Shown piece by piece: positions 1 through 10,845 of a stretch of DNA of 64,000 bases. Below the pieces are notes generated by a model that saw nothing but the letters and a program-made list of their open reading frames with translations, was not told the origin of the DNA and did no database searches. The position numbers and the translations under genes are program-made. Every line of letters starts with the position of its first letter. The first letter of the stretch is position 1. This DNA is from Hemileia vastatrix (lineage: Eukaryota > Basidiomycota > Pucciniomycetes > Pucciniales > Zaghouaniaceae), in assembly GCA_030280995.1 (NCBI GenBank), contig JASXTE010000014.1:22062150-22126149 (forward strand), read 5' to 3'.

Positions 1-158
1 ACTTTCATTCATAACCACATCTTTGACTACTCTCTGGATATTCCTTCTACCTTTCTGCGCACTCCCATTCTCATCTCATCCTGTCTATTCTCTCCATACA
101 GAACACCTCACTATCTCAGCTGCTTTTTTTTCTCCTTTTCATCTTCAATTATCTTAAC

Positions 159-1735
159 ATGAACTGTCATCATAGATCTTCTCAAAGAAAGCCTTCCTCC
201 AGTTGCTCTTCAAATTGCACTACTCCCTCTTTCACCTGCTCAGCTGAGAAATCAAAGACTGTTCAATTAAAAAAAGATGATCCTCTCACTCTTATCAACT
301 GGCTTAAATCTAAATCTAACTATGGTTCTTGCTTTGCTACTTAAAATGCAAGTAGGATAGCCCCCAACATCAAAAGTTAATGGTTATCTAGTAATGTCCA
401 ATGAATTACGGAATAAGAAAAAGGGAAGGATAAATCTTTTACCTAAGAAGATGTCTCAATTTTTCAAGAATTACAGAGCCAAATACAAGAAGGCAAAAAC
501 ACTTATATCTTCCACTGGTTTTGGTATTACTGAAATTGATAAAAGTAAGGGCATAAAATCCATAGATGTTAAACTTGAATATTTATGTAGTTACTTTAAA
601 GAGATGGATGCTATTTTTGGAGAGCAAGCTGATGTTAATCCAGAAAACATGTTGTATGGTAAAGATTCTATCTCTAAAAATGATGTCAAAAAAAATCTTT
701 TCACATAATCCTCCTCCACTCAAGCCTCCCATGTTCTTAATTCAACAAATCTAGATAGCTTTTCTATAGATCCTTATGGCAATTTAAACTGACCCAATCT
801 AACTCAAGTATGTTTTTCTTCTTTTATCTTACCAATTCTTTTTTTATTTTCATTTTCTTATTTCTAAAAATGCTGAAAAACAAATGGAGGAGCCACAATA
901 AACTGAGTCTGAAGCCAGAAACAATGATGAGGAGGAAAATGTGACCTTGAACAAAAAGTAAAGCAGCACACAATATGGGGGGCAGACTTGCTAGCGACTC
1001 CATAACCTTGGACCCAAACTCACCACAGATTGAACACACATTTAGCTATTGATCAAGGAACCATACAATCAGGGATGAACACCACTCAGCAGAACAGTTT
1101 TAGGTGGGTGTTCAAAAAGAGTTCAGTATGGGTTCAGTATGAGTTCCATCTGAGTTCAGGTTGAAGACTTGCTAGCAAGTCCACCCCCTATATTGTGTAG
1201 TGAGGGCTTCAAGTAGTCTTAATTTCCACTCTCAAAGAAGACAAAAAAGTGATACTTCATTTCAAACCTCTTTTTATTCTATCAAAGAGTTTTTGGAGAA
1301 ATGTGATGCTGTTAAGTGATACCATACCTCTTAAAACTTTACTCTTCTTTTCTTCTACTTTTTTTTAATATTTCTTATCTCTCTAGAACAAGTTGAAGTT
1401 GCTAAAGAGACCATAAAGTTTAAAAATTTAAAATACAAGCTCTCTTTAAGGAGGGATGACATTGTACATGAATTTGAAGAGAGGAAGTATGAGCTCTCTT
1501 TACAGAAGGATGGTAGGGCACAAGACTTGGAGGAGAAGAAATTTGAGTTAACTCTTAGTATTGAAAAATCAAAGAAAGAGGAGAAAACACTCAAGCATCA
1601 AAACTTAATGGAAAAGATGAAATTTAAGGATTATCTCGAAGAAAATTCAAAGAAGAAATTTTTTTAATGGAATGTGTTAAAGCCAATAAATCTGATGAGG
1701 AAATTGAATTTCTAATGAAATTTTTTGATTACTAG
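159..1735 (+). pseudogene. Broken Myb/SANT-like DNA-binding protein of the repeat element
   Basis: Starts at an ATG at 159 with a Ser/Pro/Cys-rich leader, then KKDDPLTLINWLKSKSNY, a SANT-like first helix. The reading is broken near 342-360 (stops in and after the region matching the G-R-P-P loop of copy 2) and resumes at 394 with ELRNKKKGRINLLPKK and the conserved TGFGITEIDKSKGIKSID, LCSYFKEMDAIFG blocks. A second part at about 1390-1735 encodes a charged coiled coil (ELSL repeats, EEKKFELTLSIEKSKKEEK) ending after a stop and frame change near 1665. Probable intron sequence lies between about 800 and 1385. Known SANT-like proteins of this type occur in plant and fungal DNA transposons; here the gene is clearly dead. 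Confidence 0.6.
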
Positions 1736-1904
1736 TTTGTTTTATTTCTTTCATACTTCAACTATTCATAGTTATTTGTACATTAAATTTGACAATAATT
1801 TCCTGTATTTCATTACTTTATCCATAATTAGTTGAATTTAGGTATTTTAATTTTAAAAATTCTTTTTTAAATAAAATTTTAAAGTCTCATTTAAAAGTTT
1901 GCCA

Positions 1905-2420
1905 ATCCCCCCCCCCTGAAATTTTTTGAATTAAGGGGTGGGTATCATCAAAATTCTTTCAAGTCAAGAATCTTGAAAGTCTTATATGAAAATTAGGCAT
2001 TACTACCCCCTTCATTTTACAGGTATCACCAAAATGCTTTCAAGTCAAGAATTTTGCAAGTCTTATAAGAAATTTTGGCAATACTCCCCCCCTGAATTTT
2101 ATTGAAGTAAGGGACAGGTATCACCAAAATTTCAAGTCAAAAATATTGCAAGTCTTATATTAAAATTTGGCAATACCCACCCCCCCCCCCCCCCTGCATT
2201 TTATTGAAGTAAGGGATGGGTATCGCCAAAATTTTTGCAAGTCAAAAATTTTACATTTCAGATTTGAAAATTTGGCAATACCCCACCCACCCCTGCATTT
2301 TATTGAAGTAAGGGGTGGGTATCACCAAAATTTTTATAAGTCATCAATTTTGCATGTCAGATTTGAAAATTTGGCAATAACCCCCCCTTCATTTTAATGA
2401 AGTAAGGGGTGTGAATCACC
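1905..2420 (+). repeat. Tandem ~75-90 bp repeats inside the SANT element
   Basis: About five imperfect units. Each has a C-run (TTGGCAATACCCCCC), then GCATTTTATTGAAGTAAGGG, GGGTATCACCAAAATTTTT, and AAGTCA-AATTTTGCA. The same array is present in copy 2 at 52085-52520 in the opposite direction, so it belongs to the element and not to the insertion site. Open frames across it are products of the repeat. Confidence 0.75.
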
Positions 2421-2730
2421 AAAATTAATATAATTACATAAATTAATATATAAACAACTAATATATATCAATTTCCCTAGTTTTAAAGTAAAGAAAATTC
2501 CTCTAGCCAAAATGCGGATAAAATCTAGAAACAAATGTTTGGGACTTTCCACAAGTGTAGGCCAAGGAACCTCATGAAACAAATAAATTTTGTCATGATT
2601 CCTATTTATACAACACAAGGTTGTTTGCCCATTACTTTACTTTAGGAACTTGAAATATAAGAGTTATTTATAAATAATTTATGAAAAAATAAAAAATATT
2701 AGATGAATCTACTCATCCCCATACTTTTTT

Positions 2731-3061
2731 GATCTACATAAATTTTTTTTATATTTGTTAAATTTACCTTCTTTTTTTACCTTGTTTATTCTGTGGATTA
2801 ATTTTTGACTGATTTGAAATGAAAATACAAAAAGTGTGAACTCTTGACAATATTCCAAGCCAGGTGAAGCTTTAATCTTTTGGTGATGATCCTGAGAAGA
2901 GTTCCAAATTTTTTTTATCACACCATTTCCCAATCCAAAATCAATGATGCACTTATGGTCTGGAAAATATAAGCCATGTCCTGTGATTTTAGCTGGAGAT
3001 GGTATTTGTCAGCCTGGATATCCCCAGGACTGAGTAAAAAGTACTTATAAGTTATGTTAAA
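2731..3061. other. Gene-free spacer before element B
   Basis: AT-rich DNA without convincing coding potential or recognised repeat. It lies between the end of homology of the SANT element and the target-site duplication of element B. Confidence 0.5.
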
Positions 3062-3066
3062 CACAT

Positions 3067-3875
3067 TGTCACCGGACGACCTATGCACAAGGTCAAGGGT
3101 GTTCCTGGAAGTGAGATTAAGGGAGGAGTTTAGAAACTTCTTCGAGGCAGAGAGGAAATGTTTGAGGAAGTGATTCGAAGATGACTCGAAGGAAGAGCTA
3201 CTGCTTCAAGATATGTTCGAGAAGAATTCTAATATAATTTAAAGGTAATATTAATATTCTTAAAACTCACGAAGGGTTGGAAACTCAATAATCAAAGATT
3301 TAGGATTTAGAAATGATTACTGAGAAAATAAGGAAAGATACAATAATAATTATTTAACCTAAAGCTTTACCACTATTAACTATATATATGTTCTATAATT
3401 TAATTCTAAAGAATGTCAAACCAAAAACCCAACCCCTTTTATATCCTTTACTCCTCCCCGCATTGACCTCATACCCTTCCACTATTCTGCACACCAAAGA
3501 CCATTAAAAAATACACCCGTTACACCTGGACCCTCCTCACTAACATCCGTCAACCCTTTAATCCCCCACTCACCATTCTGTCCATGCTCACTACCCCTTT
3601 TAATAATCCACAGACATTTAATAAACCTTTTAGCGGACTATTATATTGACTATTGCTCTGTGTGTCGCTTATTGAGGAAAAGACTGAGACACACTATTGA
3701 GAGATTGACTAATTTAGATTTAGAGTTTAGACTAGCGCGGTTGAATAGTGAGTACACTAAGGAAAGTTTCAGTTGCTATATAGAATTGCTTTCTGCACTT
3801 TGAGTATGGATTTAGACCTCTGTATTATTGATTTAATGAGCTGCTTTTGCCTCGAGTGTCACGTGGCGCGTGACA
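3067..3875 (-). repeat. 3' LTR of element B
   Basis: Read on the minus strand it begins TGTCACGCGCCACGTGACA and ends GTCGTCCGGTGACA, the usual TG...CA ends. It matches 10846-11655 base for base apart from scattered changes. It is 809 bp long. Confidence 0.95.
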
Positions 3876-3885
3876 GATGCCCGGG

Positions 3886-3893
3886 TATAAAAA
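3886..3893 (+). promoter_or_regulatory. TATA box of the antisense gene in element B
   Basis: TATAAAAA lies 10 bp inside the 3' LTR edge on the plus strand and about 80 bp before the ATG at 3972. Position and spacing suit an RNA polymerase II promoter for the antisense reading. Function is inferred from position only. Confidence 0.4.
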
Positions 3894-3971
3894 CGTGAGC
3901 TCCGTTGAGCGTGAGACATATACTTCCCACTCTATTTTCCCTTTATTTAATTCTTTTTTATTATTATTATT

Positions 3972-4937
3972 ATGTCAGCTTGTCCAACTCCAGCTCCCAC
4001 GCCTCCTCACCCCAAAGCGGATGGTGGGCTTGTTACTCGACAGTACTCCCAAGCATGCACGGCTTGTGAAACAATGGAATACTTCTGTGTTGAAAGTATG
4101 TCTACTTGAGGTCCTTGCCAGAAATGCGAGTTTTGCCAATGGAGATGGGTGGTGTGCGATGCTTTATCTAAATATTCTGACATTGAACGAAGGTTTACCA
4201 AGACCAAATATTGGGTAATACCAAAGACCAAAGAAGTGGTCGAAGATATATGGGACTTGTCAATTGGGGATGATCAATCAGAAGCAGTTGAGGAGGAAGT
4301 CAAGGACACCATGGTGACCTGGGTAACCCAAGCCACGGGTAAAAAACAAAGGGTAGAAGAGGAGGTGGATGAATTGTTGGAGGAAGATGAGGAGGAAGTC
4401 CCCATCTTAAGGCGGATGGTCATCGAAGATTATGAAGAAGAAAAAGAAGTGGCGGTGGAAGTCACATCAAACTTATTTCTAGAGGCTGATCCAATGTTTG
4501 AAGTAAGTTTGCTTTTATTTTATTTTATTTTAATTTTTTTTTTCCAAAGAAAAATTTTTACTGATGACCGTATGCCTTAGAATTTAGATGTCATCGCAGA
4601 AGCCCCTATGGTGGAAACCTTGCGTGTGGGAGCTCCTATTGTGGACGTGGTACCGTTGATTCCAACTGAAGAACATTTACCAGTGATTGCCTTGAGGGAG
4701 GATAATGAAGAAACTCTTGACCAGGTATGGTCGAAAAAACCTCGCCAGGGTTGACGAGCTAGGTTTATTGAAGTGTTCAGTTGCAATATTGACAAGATTA
4801 TCAATGCTGCCTCCTTCTACGTGGCTGAAGAATTGCTGGAGATTGGGGAAGTGGTACCGGTAGGAGAGGGAGAGGTTTTTGAGAAATGTAGGAAGGAAAT
4901 AAGGGTGATTTTGGAGAAGATGAAGGGATTGGTTTGA
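3972..4937 (+). pseudogene. Spliced antisense gene inside element B, acidic protein with N-terminal Cys cluster
   Basis: This reading runs opposite to gag-pol. From the ATG at 3972 one frame gives a Pro-rich start (MSACPTPAPTPPHPK), then paired cysteines (ACTACETMEYFC, GPCQKCEFCQ), then a long acidic part. At 4503 a good donor (GAA|GTAAGT) and at 4580 an acceptor (CCTTAG) define a 78-bp intron. The joined frame continues as NLDVIAEAPMVETL and ends at a TGA at 4935-4937. The model gives 295 codons. Two internal TGA codons (4107-4109 and 4752-4754) kill this copy; both fit C-to-T changes from CGA or a similar codon. The Cys pattern is loosely like a small zinc-binding module. I do not recognise the family. 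It may be an element gene or a captured host gene. Confidence 0.55.
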
Positions 4938-6000
4938 GAGAAAATAAAGGAGTAAATTTAAAATGGAAGGAAAAAAGAAAAGAAAGAAAGAGGAAAAGAA
5001 AAGTAGAAACAATTTGTATATTTATTATTTTATTTTGTTGTTTTAATTAAAATTTTAATATTTATTTTATAAGATTTTGAGAGAAAAAGAAAAAAAGAAG
5101 AAAGAAAAAGATTTGAATAAAATTTTGTTTTAAATTTTGAAAGAAGAAAAGAAAGAATATTTAATTGGAGGAATTTTAGTTTAAATTTTGAAAAGAAAAA
5201 ATTTAAGTAAGAAAAAAGAAATAGTTGATTGAAATAATTTTGTATGAAATGAAAATTTAATGAAAGAAAAAATTGTATTTGTGAAAGTTTATTTATTGAA
5301 GTTTTGAGGAATTTTAGTTATTTGAAAAGAAAGAAGAAAAAGAAGAGAAGAAATAATTTTTTTTAGAAAGAATTTGAAAGAAATAAGTAATTTGTTTGAA
5401 GAATTTTAAAAGAGTGATTTAAAGGTTGAAGTGAAGTTTGAGAAAGATTTTTGTATTGAGTTTGTGAAAAATTTTGATAGTTTGAAGAAAAAGAAATAAG
5501 GGAAAGAAGAAAAAGTTTGAAGAGAGAAAAGAAAATTTAAAGGAATTTATTGATTTTTTAAGATTTTTATTTTATTATTTTATTTTATTTTATTTTATTT
5601 TATTTTAATTTTAATTTTATTTTATTTTATTTTATTTTATTTTATTTTATTTTATTTTATTTTATTTTATTTTATTTTATTTTATTTTATTTTATTTTAT
5701 TTTATTTTATTTTATTTTATTTTATTTTATTTTATTTTTCTTTATTTTATTTTATTTTATTTTATTTTTATTTTATTTATTTTAGAGAAGGTTGAAAACT
5801 TTTGAAAGAAAAAAGGAGAAAGAAGAAAAGAAAACAAAGAATAAGGAAATTTTTAGAGATAAAGATATTTTAGATTTTAAAGAGAAGTTTCAGAATTTTA
5901 AGAAAAGAAAAAAAGGAAAAGAAAAGAGAAAGAAGAGAAAAAAGAAAAGAGAGCTCTAAGGTTTTGGTTTAAAAGGATATTTAAGATGAAAAGATTTTAG
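4938..6000. repeat. A/G-rich low-complexity DNA with a long (TTTTA)n array
   Basis: Between the antisense gene and the chromodomain, 4938-5560 and 5785-5990 are very purine-rich on the plus strand (GAAAGAAA-type sequence). Between about 5568 and 5780 there is a nearly pure pentanucleotide array of TTTTA with a few slips. No coding signal is visible. In retrotransposon terms it is the 3' untranslated part of element B. Confidence 0.8.
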
Positions 6001-7533
6001 GAGTTCAGGGGCGTTAGAAACATTGATGGCTGGTTCCCAGGATTTTTTGTCTGAGTCATTGAGGAAGCCTTCCGATTCCACGAGGTATTGAAGTTTCCCC
6101 TTGCGCATTCTTAAATCAAGGATACGGCTTACTTCCCACTCTAGATGGTCTTCTACTTCGACCGGTTCCGGAGGAGGTTGGTTCCTGCCCGGGTATGTTT
6201 CTTGAGCCTGTTCCAGGAGAGATACATGAAAAACAGGGTGAATAGCCTGCCATTTAGGAGGTAACTTGAGTCAAAATGCAGTTTTAGAGACTTCAGAGTC
6301 AATTTAGAATGGTCCCAAGCATTTTTTGGCCATTTTCTTTGATGGTCCAGTCGTTTGAATGTTTTGTGCGTCGAGCCATACTTTTTCGCCTGGTTTAAAA
6401 GAAGAAGCAGATTGTCGATGTTTGTCCGCCTGTTCCTTGTACCTTCAAATCTCTAATTCCAAATTAGATTTAAGTTCTTCTTGGAGTCGTGATATGGTTC
6501 GAAGATAATTTTCAGCAGGATGATTAGTTCCTACGTGGATTGAGTTGAATCAAGGATGTCTTCCATAAACAGTTTCAAAGGGAGATTGTTGTGTCAAAGA
6601 ATGAGTCGAGTTATTATAAGCAAATTTGGCCAATGGTAACCATGTGGTCCAATTGTCTTGTTGGTAACTGACATACATTCGAAGGTATTGTTTGAGGATT
6701 TGATTGACCCTTTCCATTTTTTCATCGGTTTCAGGATGATAGGCCGTGAAGAGATTCCTCGTGATATTGAGTTGTGGACACAATTGAGTCCAGAATGTGG
6801 ATACAAACAATGAGCCTCTATCTGAAATAATATCATTAGGTAAGCCATGTTTGGAAAATACATATTCTAGAAACAATTTTGACAAATCTTCTGCTGTAGC
6901 AGTAGTAGTGGTTTTAATAAAAATAGACATCTTTGAAAATCTATCTACTATTACTAATATAGCATCACAATTATTAGAAAGAGGAAGTTGAGAAATGAAA
7001 TCCATCGATAAAGATTCTCAAGGTTTAGAGGGAATAGGAAGTGGTTGAAGCAACCCATGCTTCCGGTGACGGGGAGCCTTATTCCTATTACATTTGTAAC
7101 AAGATCTTATATAGGCCTTGATTTCTCTGGTCATTCCTGGCCAGAAGAAATCCCTCGCTATTAACTGGTAGGTTTTATCAACCCCAAAATGACCAGCTAA
7201 TGGAGAATCATGTCGACTATTGAAAATCCATAATTTTATTTTATTGTTGTTGGGTATGACTACTCTACCTTTGAAAACTAATAGACCTGATTCAATACTA
7301 AATCTTTTGGCCCCTTGCTTCGAGAGTATTTTGTCTTTTAACCCTAAACAATAATTGTCCTTTGACTGAGCTTCGAGGATGTTGGATAGTGGATTTTGAA
7401 AAGATTGAATTGTCATCAAATTAAGTTGATGAGTCGTTAACATTGATTTCTTGAAAATTGATTTCACATTTGCTGGGTTCTTGTCAGAAAATGTGTCCCC
7501 CCGCTGTGGGTAAACATCGTCCCAACGTGACAA
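6000..7533 (-). pseudogene. Element B integrase with chromodomain, broken
   Basis: Catalyses integration of the element cDNA. The zinc-binding H2C2 region is seen at 7020-7230 (AGHFGVDKTYQL, then SCYKCNRNK). The catalytic core at 6550-7005 has MDFISQLPLS (first Asp), IISDRGSLF (second Asp) and YHPETDEKMERVNQ (Glu). A TGA at about 7016-7018, where a Trp codon is expected, separates the two parts; a further break follows 6550. Nearer the C-terminus, about 6010-6150 encodes WEVSRILDLRMRKGKLQYLV and a closing WEPAINVSNAPEL, a chromodomain that would steer integration to marked chromatin. Confidence 0.9.
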
Positions 7534-7566
7534 GATATCTGGGACAATACAGTTCTTACCTGGGCG

Positions 7567-8912
7567 CTAGGAAATAGAAAAAGGAAATTCAGACAGAAAT
7601 TCAGCCCACCTGGCTTGACACCTGGTTAACACTTTGGAAGACATAAAGTATTTCAAAGCATTATGGTCTGTTAGAATTTGAAAAGGACTATCTAGGCTGA
7701 GAAGAAAAGAGCGCCATTTTTTAAGACAATGGATAATAGCTAAAAGCTCTTTGTCATGAATTTCATAATTTAATTCTGCTGCAATGAGTTTGTGTGACTC
7801 AAAAGCAACAGGATGAAACAATTTTGTTTCAGGATTTAATTGATAAATGATCCCTGCAATTGCATAACTGCTCGCATATGTCTCGACTATTGTTGAAGCA
7901 GAAGGATCAAAGTGTCAAAGAATTGGAGCTGTGGTAAATGCAGTCTTCAATTCTTCAAATTCCTTCTGTGCTGTAGAAGTAAAAACAAAAGGAATATCTT
8001 TTCTAAGAATAGAAGTAAGTTTGGAAATAGTTTTAGAGTAATCTTTAATAAATCTTCTATAGAAATTTGTGAAACCCAAAAATCCTTGGAGGGATTTAAC
8101 GGTTTTTGGCTCAGGCCATTCCAGGACTTTTTGGACCTTTTTGTTGTCCATGACTAAACCATCAGTGGATAACGTAAAACCCAAAAAATTGATTGATTTA
8201 AGATGGAATTCACATTTATTGTGTTGGCGTAGAGACTGTGATCTCGAAGTCAATTTAGAACCTGTCGAACATGATGAATATGTTCATCTAGTGTCTTTGA
8301 GAAAATTTAAATATAGTCTAAATAGACAACAACAAATTGTTTGACAACATCTTGAAAGATGTCATTGACAAAAGTTTGAAAAGTTGATGGTGCGTTGCAC
8401 AATCCAAAAGGCATAACTAAATATTCAAAGCTACCAAATCTAGTGCGCATTGCAGTCAGTGGTTCATGACCTTCCGCAATGCGAATAAGATTGTAAGCCC
8501 CTGTAAGATCAATTTTAGAATGGAAATTAGCACCATTGAAAAGGGTAAGAAGCAATGACATAGGAGGAACAGGATATGCATTCTTCTTAGTGACTGTGTT
8601 GAGCTTTCTATAGTCAACACACAACCTAAGGCTACCATCCTTTTTCTTTACAAAAAGAACAGGGGAGCCAGTTGGATATTTACTGGCTCTGATGAAACCT
8701 TTGGCTACATTCTCTGCAATGTAGTCTCGAAGAACTTGAGATTTGTCCTTTGACAAAGAATAGACAGGACCTGCCGGAGGTACTGGACCTATTAACTCTA
8801 TTTGATGGTTGTAGGGTCGATGAGGTGGTAACTTATCGGCCTTGCGGATTGATAAAACATTGAGGAAATCATGATAGATTTCTGGTAGAGTTGATTTGGT
8901 TGTCCTCATCAT
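7567..8912 (-). pseudogene. Element B reverse transcriptase-RNase H, broken
   Basis: RT begins near 8912 with the usual ENVAKGFIRASKYPTGSPVL block, KKDGSLRLCVDYRKLN and RFGSFEYLVMPFGLCNAPSTF. The active-site motif at about 8310 reads VVYLDYI instead of YLDDI, so one catalytic Asp is Tyr, followed directly by a stop. The thumb and connection continue at 7915-8253 (INFLGFTLSTDGLV, LQGFLGFTNFYRRFIKDY). RNase H is at 7567-7821 (ELNYEIHDKELLAI, ILTDHNALKYF). At least three stops or frame changes separate these parts. Confidence 0.9.
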
Positions 8913-8940
8913 CTTTGAAAGAATCTGTCGAGGGGAGACC

Positions 8941-9567
8941 TTAATTGGGAGAGCATAATTTGATTACTTCAAGGCAATTTAAATCCTCTTTGAGTGAAGT
9001 CATCGAGCTAGAAGGGTTAGCCAATTTCTCATTTAGAGAAAGATCAGATGCTTGCAATTCATCTGGCAGAGATTTTTCCTCTAGCAGGACATTGTCAGGC
9101 GGGTTGTTTAACTCCCTATTGACCTGAATTGAAGAATCAGAAATATACTTAGTGCGTGGGGTGATCAATCCCCATGTCCAATCAATTTCAGAATTCCAAT
9201 GCATTAAAAAGTCATGGCCAAGAATGGTATCGTCCATCCTTGGGGCGTCCAAGACTGATAATTCCCACTCAAAGGGGGTAAAATTTGGAAAGTTGAAAAC
9301 CCATAAAACTTTCTTACTTACCCAATATTTGGGTTCCTCTGATTTGACCAAATAAATTGGAGTTTGATCAATATCTGTGAATGCCAGCTTTAACTTCTTG
9401 GAAAAAGATAAACTGACAAAAGAAATTGAAGCTCCAGAGTCAATAAGAAAACTGAAGGGAATATCCTCCTTAAAAAGAATGAATCTCAAGTGGTTTAAGG
9501 CAACTCCAGTCCTTAAGACATGGAGGTTCTGTGCACTGGGAGAGATAAGATAGTTTGCTTTGCACAC
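8941..9567 (-). pseudogene. Element B aspartic protease region
   Basis: Encodes a retropepsin-type protease. The active-site motif is FLIDSGASISFVS, with LGHDFLMHWNSEIDW as the second conserved block, typical of Ty3/gypsy proteases. The part after residue ~150 is a Ser/Glu-rich linker toward RT. It ends at a TAA (8941-8943), after which the same frame continues into RT, so the stop is probably a point mutation within one Gag-Pol frame. Confidence 0.85.
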
Positions 9568-9599
9568 AAGTAAACTATCTACTAGTTTTTTGACCTTAA

Positions 9600-10769
9600 A
9601 CTAGTACCTTCTCTTTCCTTCAACTTTACACAATCTTCCAGCTTGTGCTTACCCCCACAATACATACATAACCCATTATCCACTCGTCTCTTCCTCTCAG
9701 CTTCTTTAAGTTCCCCTTTAGAATCCAGTACTTTGCTGATATCACCTGGGGTCGAGCTTTTTGGTGAAGGTTTGTCCTTTCCCTTATTGGGTTTGGATTG
9801 AGTTGAGGGGGATTGAGTTGTCCGTGGGTGTGAAGAAGGTCCCGATTTAAAATTTTGGCCTTGAGATTTGTTGGCGTATCAACGATGTTGAAGTCGTCCT
9901 TGGTAAACACCAACGAGTTTGAGGTTTCAATCCATTAAATCTGTTAAAGTAGTCATCTTCTGACCGTAAAGATTTAATTGATCCAGAATCCTCGAAGGAA
10001 GTCCTTTTTTGAAATGATACTTGAGGGCAGCATCATTCCAACCTACTCAAGTTTGAAGTGCTCTGAAGTTTGAGATATATTCAGAGGCTTTACCATTATC
10101 ATTCATGCGAAGAAAATCAAGTTTTATTTCTGCGTTGTCAGTTTCATTAGGGTCACCAAACAAGGTGAAGAGTTGGTCTTTGAACTTTTCCCAGTTATTA
10201 ATAAGTAAGTGAGTTTCTGTCAAAGAGAGCATAAAAAGATAAGGCTCGAACCATCTTGCTGATTTCCTGGCTAGGAATGAAGAAGTGTAAACAACCTTCA
10301 ATTGGTTTTTATTGAAGGTTCGAGGGTCATTATGGAACAGGAGCTTGTAGGTTTGCAAGAAGGGCCACAATCTGTCTGGATGTTCTCCATTGAATTTTTC
10401 AGGAGATTTCATGGAAGGAGTTTTGAATCTAGATCCCTCTTAAGACATTGATTTGGAGAGGGTTTTCATGAAAAGTCTCATGAAGTCCTCCAGAAAATTA
10501 GATGGTCCAGGTTCCAAAGGTTGACCAGAAGGGTGAGTAGCAGGGGCAGATGGTGCCTCATGCATTGTATCCTCTCCTTCTTCTTCCTTGCTAGAATCAT
10601 CAAAATTCTGGGGGATGTCTTCTACAGATTGGATGGAATGTCCCCGTTCTCTAAGGTCGAGAGGCTCCAAGGAGTGAGTGCGGGAAACAGGCCGTGTAGC
10701 TGTTGGCCTGCCTCTGGTGCGAGCTCTAGTAGTAGTGCCCGTAGGAGGAGTGCATTGAAGAGGTGACAT
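9600..10769 (-). pseudogene. Element B gag, broken
   Basis: Structural protein of the virus-like particle. It starts MSPLQCTPPTGTTTRART at 10769 and has a Pro/Glu-rich N-terminus (10440-10769). A TAA breaks the frame, then the capsid part follows at 10047-10412 (FNGEHPDRLWPFLQTY, KSARWFEPYL, GDPNETDNAE). After a TGA comes the nucleocapsid at about 9640-9910 with one CCHC-like knuckle, CMYCGGKHKLEDC, which is one residue shorter between the second Cys and His than the common spacing. The gag stops sit where Arg, Gln or Trp codons are expected. Confidence 0.85.
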
Positions 10770-10845
10770 TTTAAGAATTTAGAAAACACCTGAAAAAGGG
10801 ACGTAGTAGTGCAAAGAATGAGAACTACAGAGAATTAAATTATAC

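Larger units (their letters stand above)
1..2730 (+). mobile_element. SANT-protein repeat element, copy 1 (5' end cut by window)
   Basis: This 2.7 kb stretch is homologous over nearly its whole length to 51780-54327 read in reverse. Both copies hold the same order: a Myb/SANT-like coding region, a coiled-coil coding region, then a block of tandem repeats and a shared tail ending near the motif CCCCATACTTTTT. The first ~130 bp of the element lie outside the window. Copy 2 ends with GATACCCCC, so the missing end of this copy probably starts GGGGGTATC. I see no transposase, so it is either a non-autonomous DNA transposon or the accessory half of one. PIF/Harbinger transposons are known to pair a transposase with a SANT-like protein, but that assignment is inference here. 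Confidence 0.6.

Noticed and set aside
3877..4218. 113-codon plus frame starting MPGYKNVSSVERETY
   Set aside because: It is in another frame than the one with good splice sites and Cys pairs from 3972; composition looks random.
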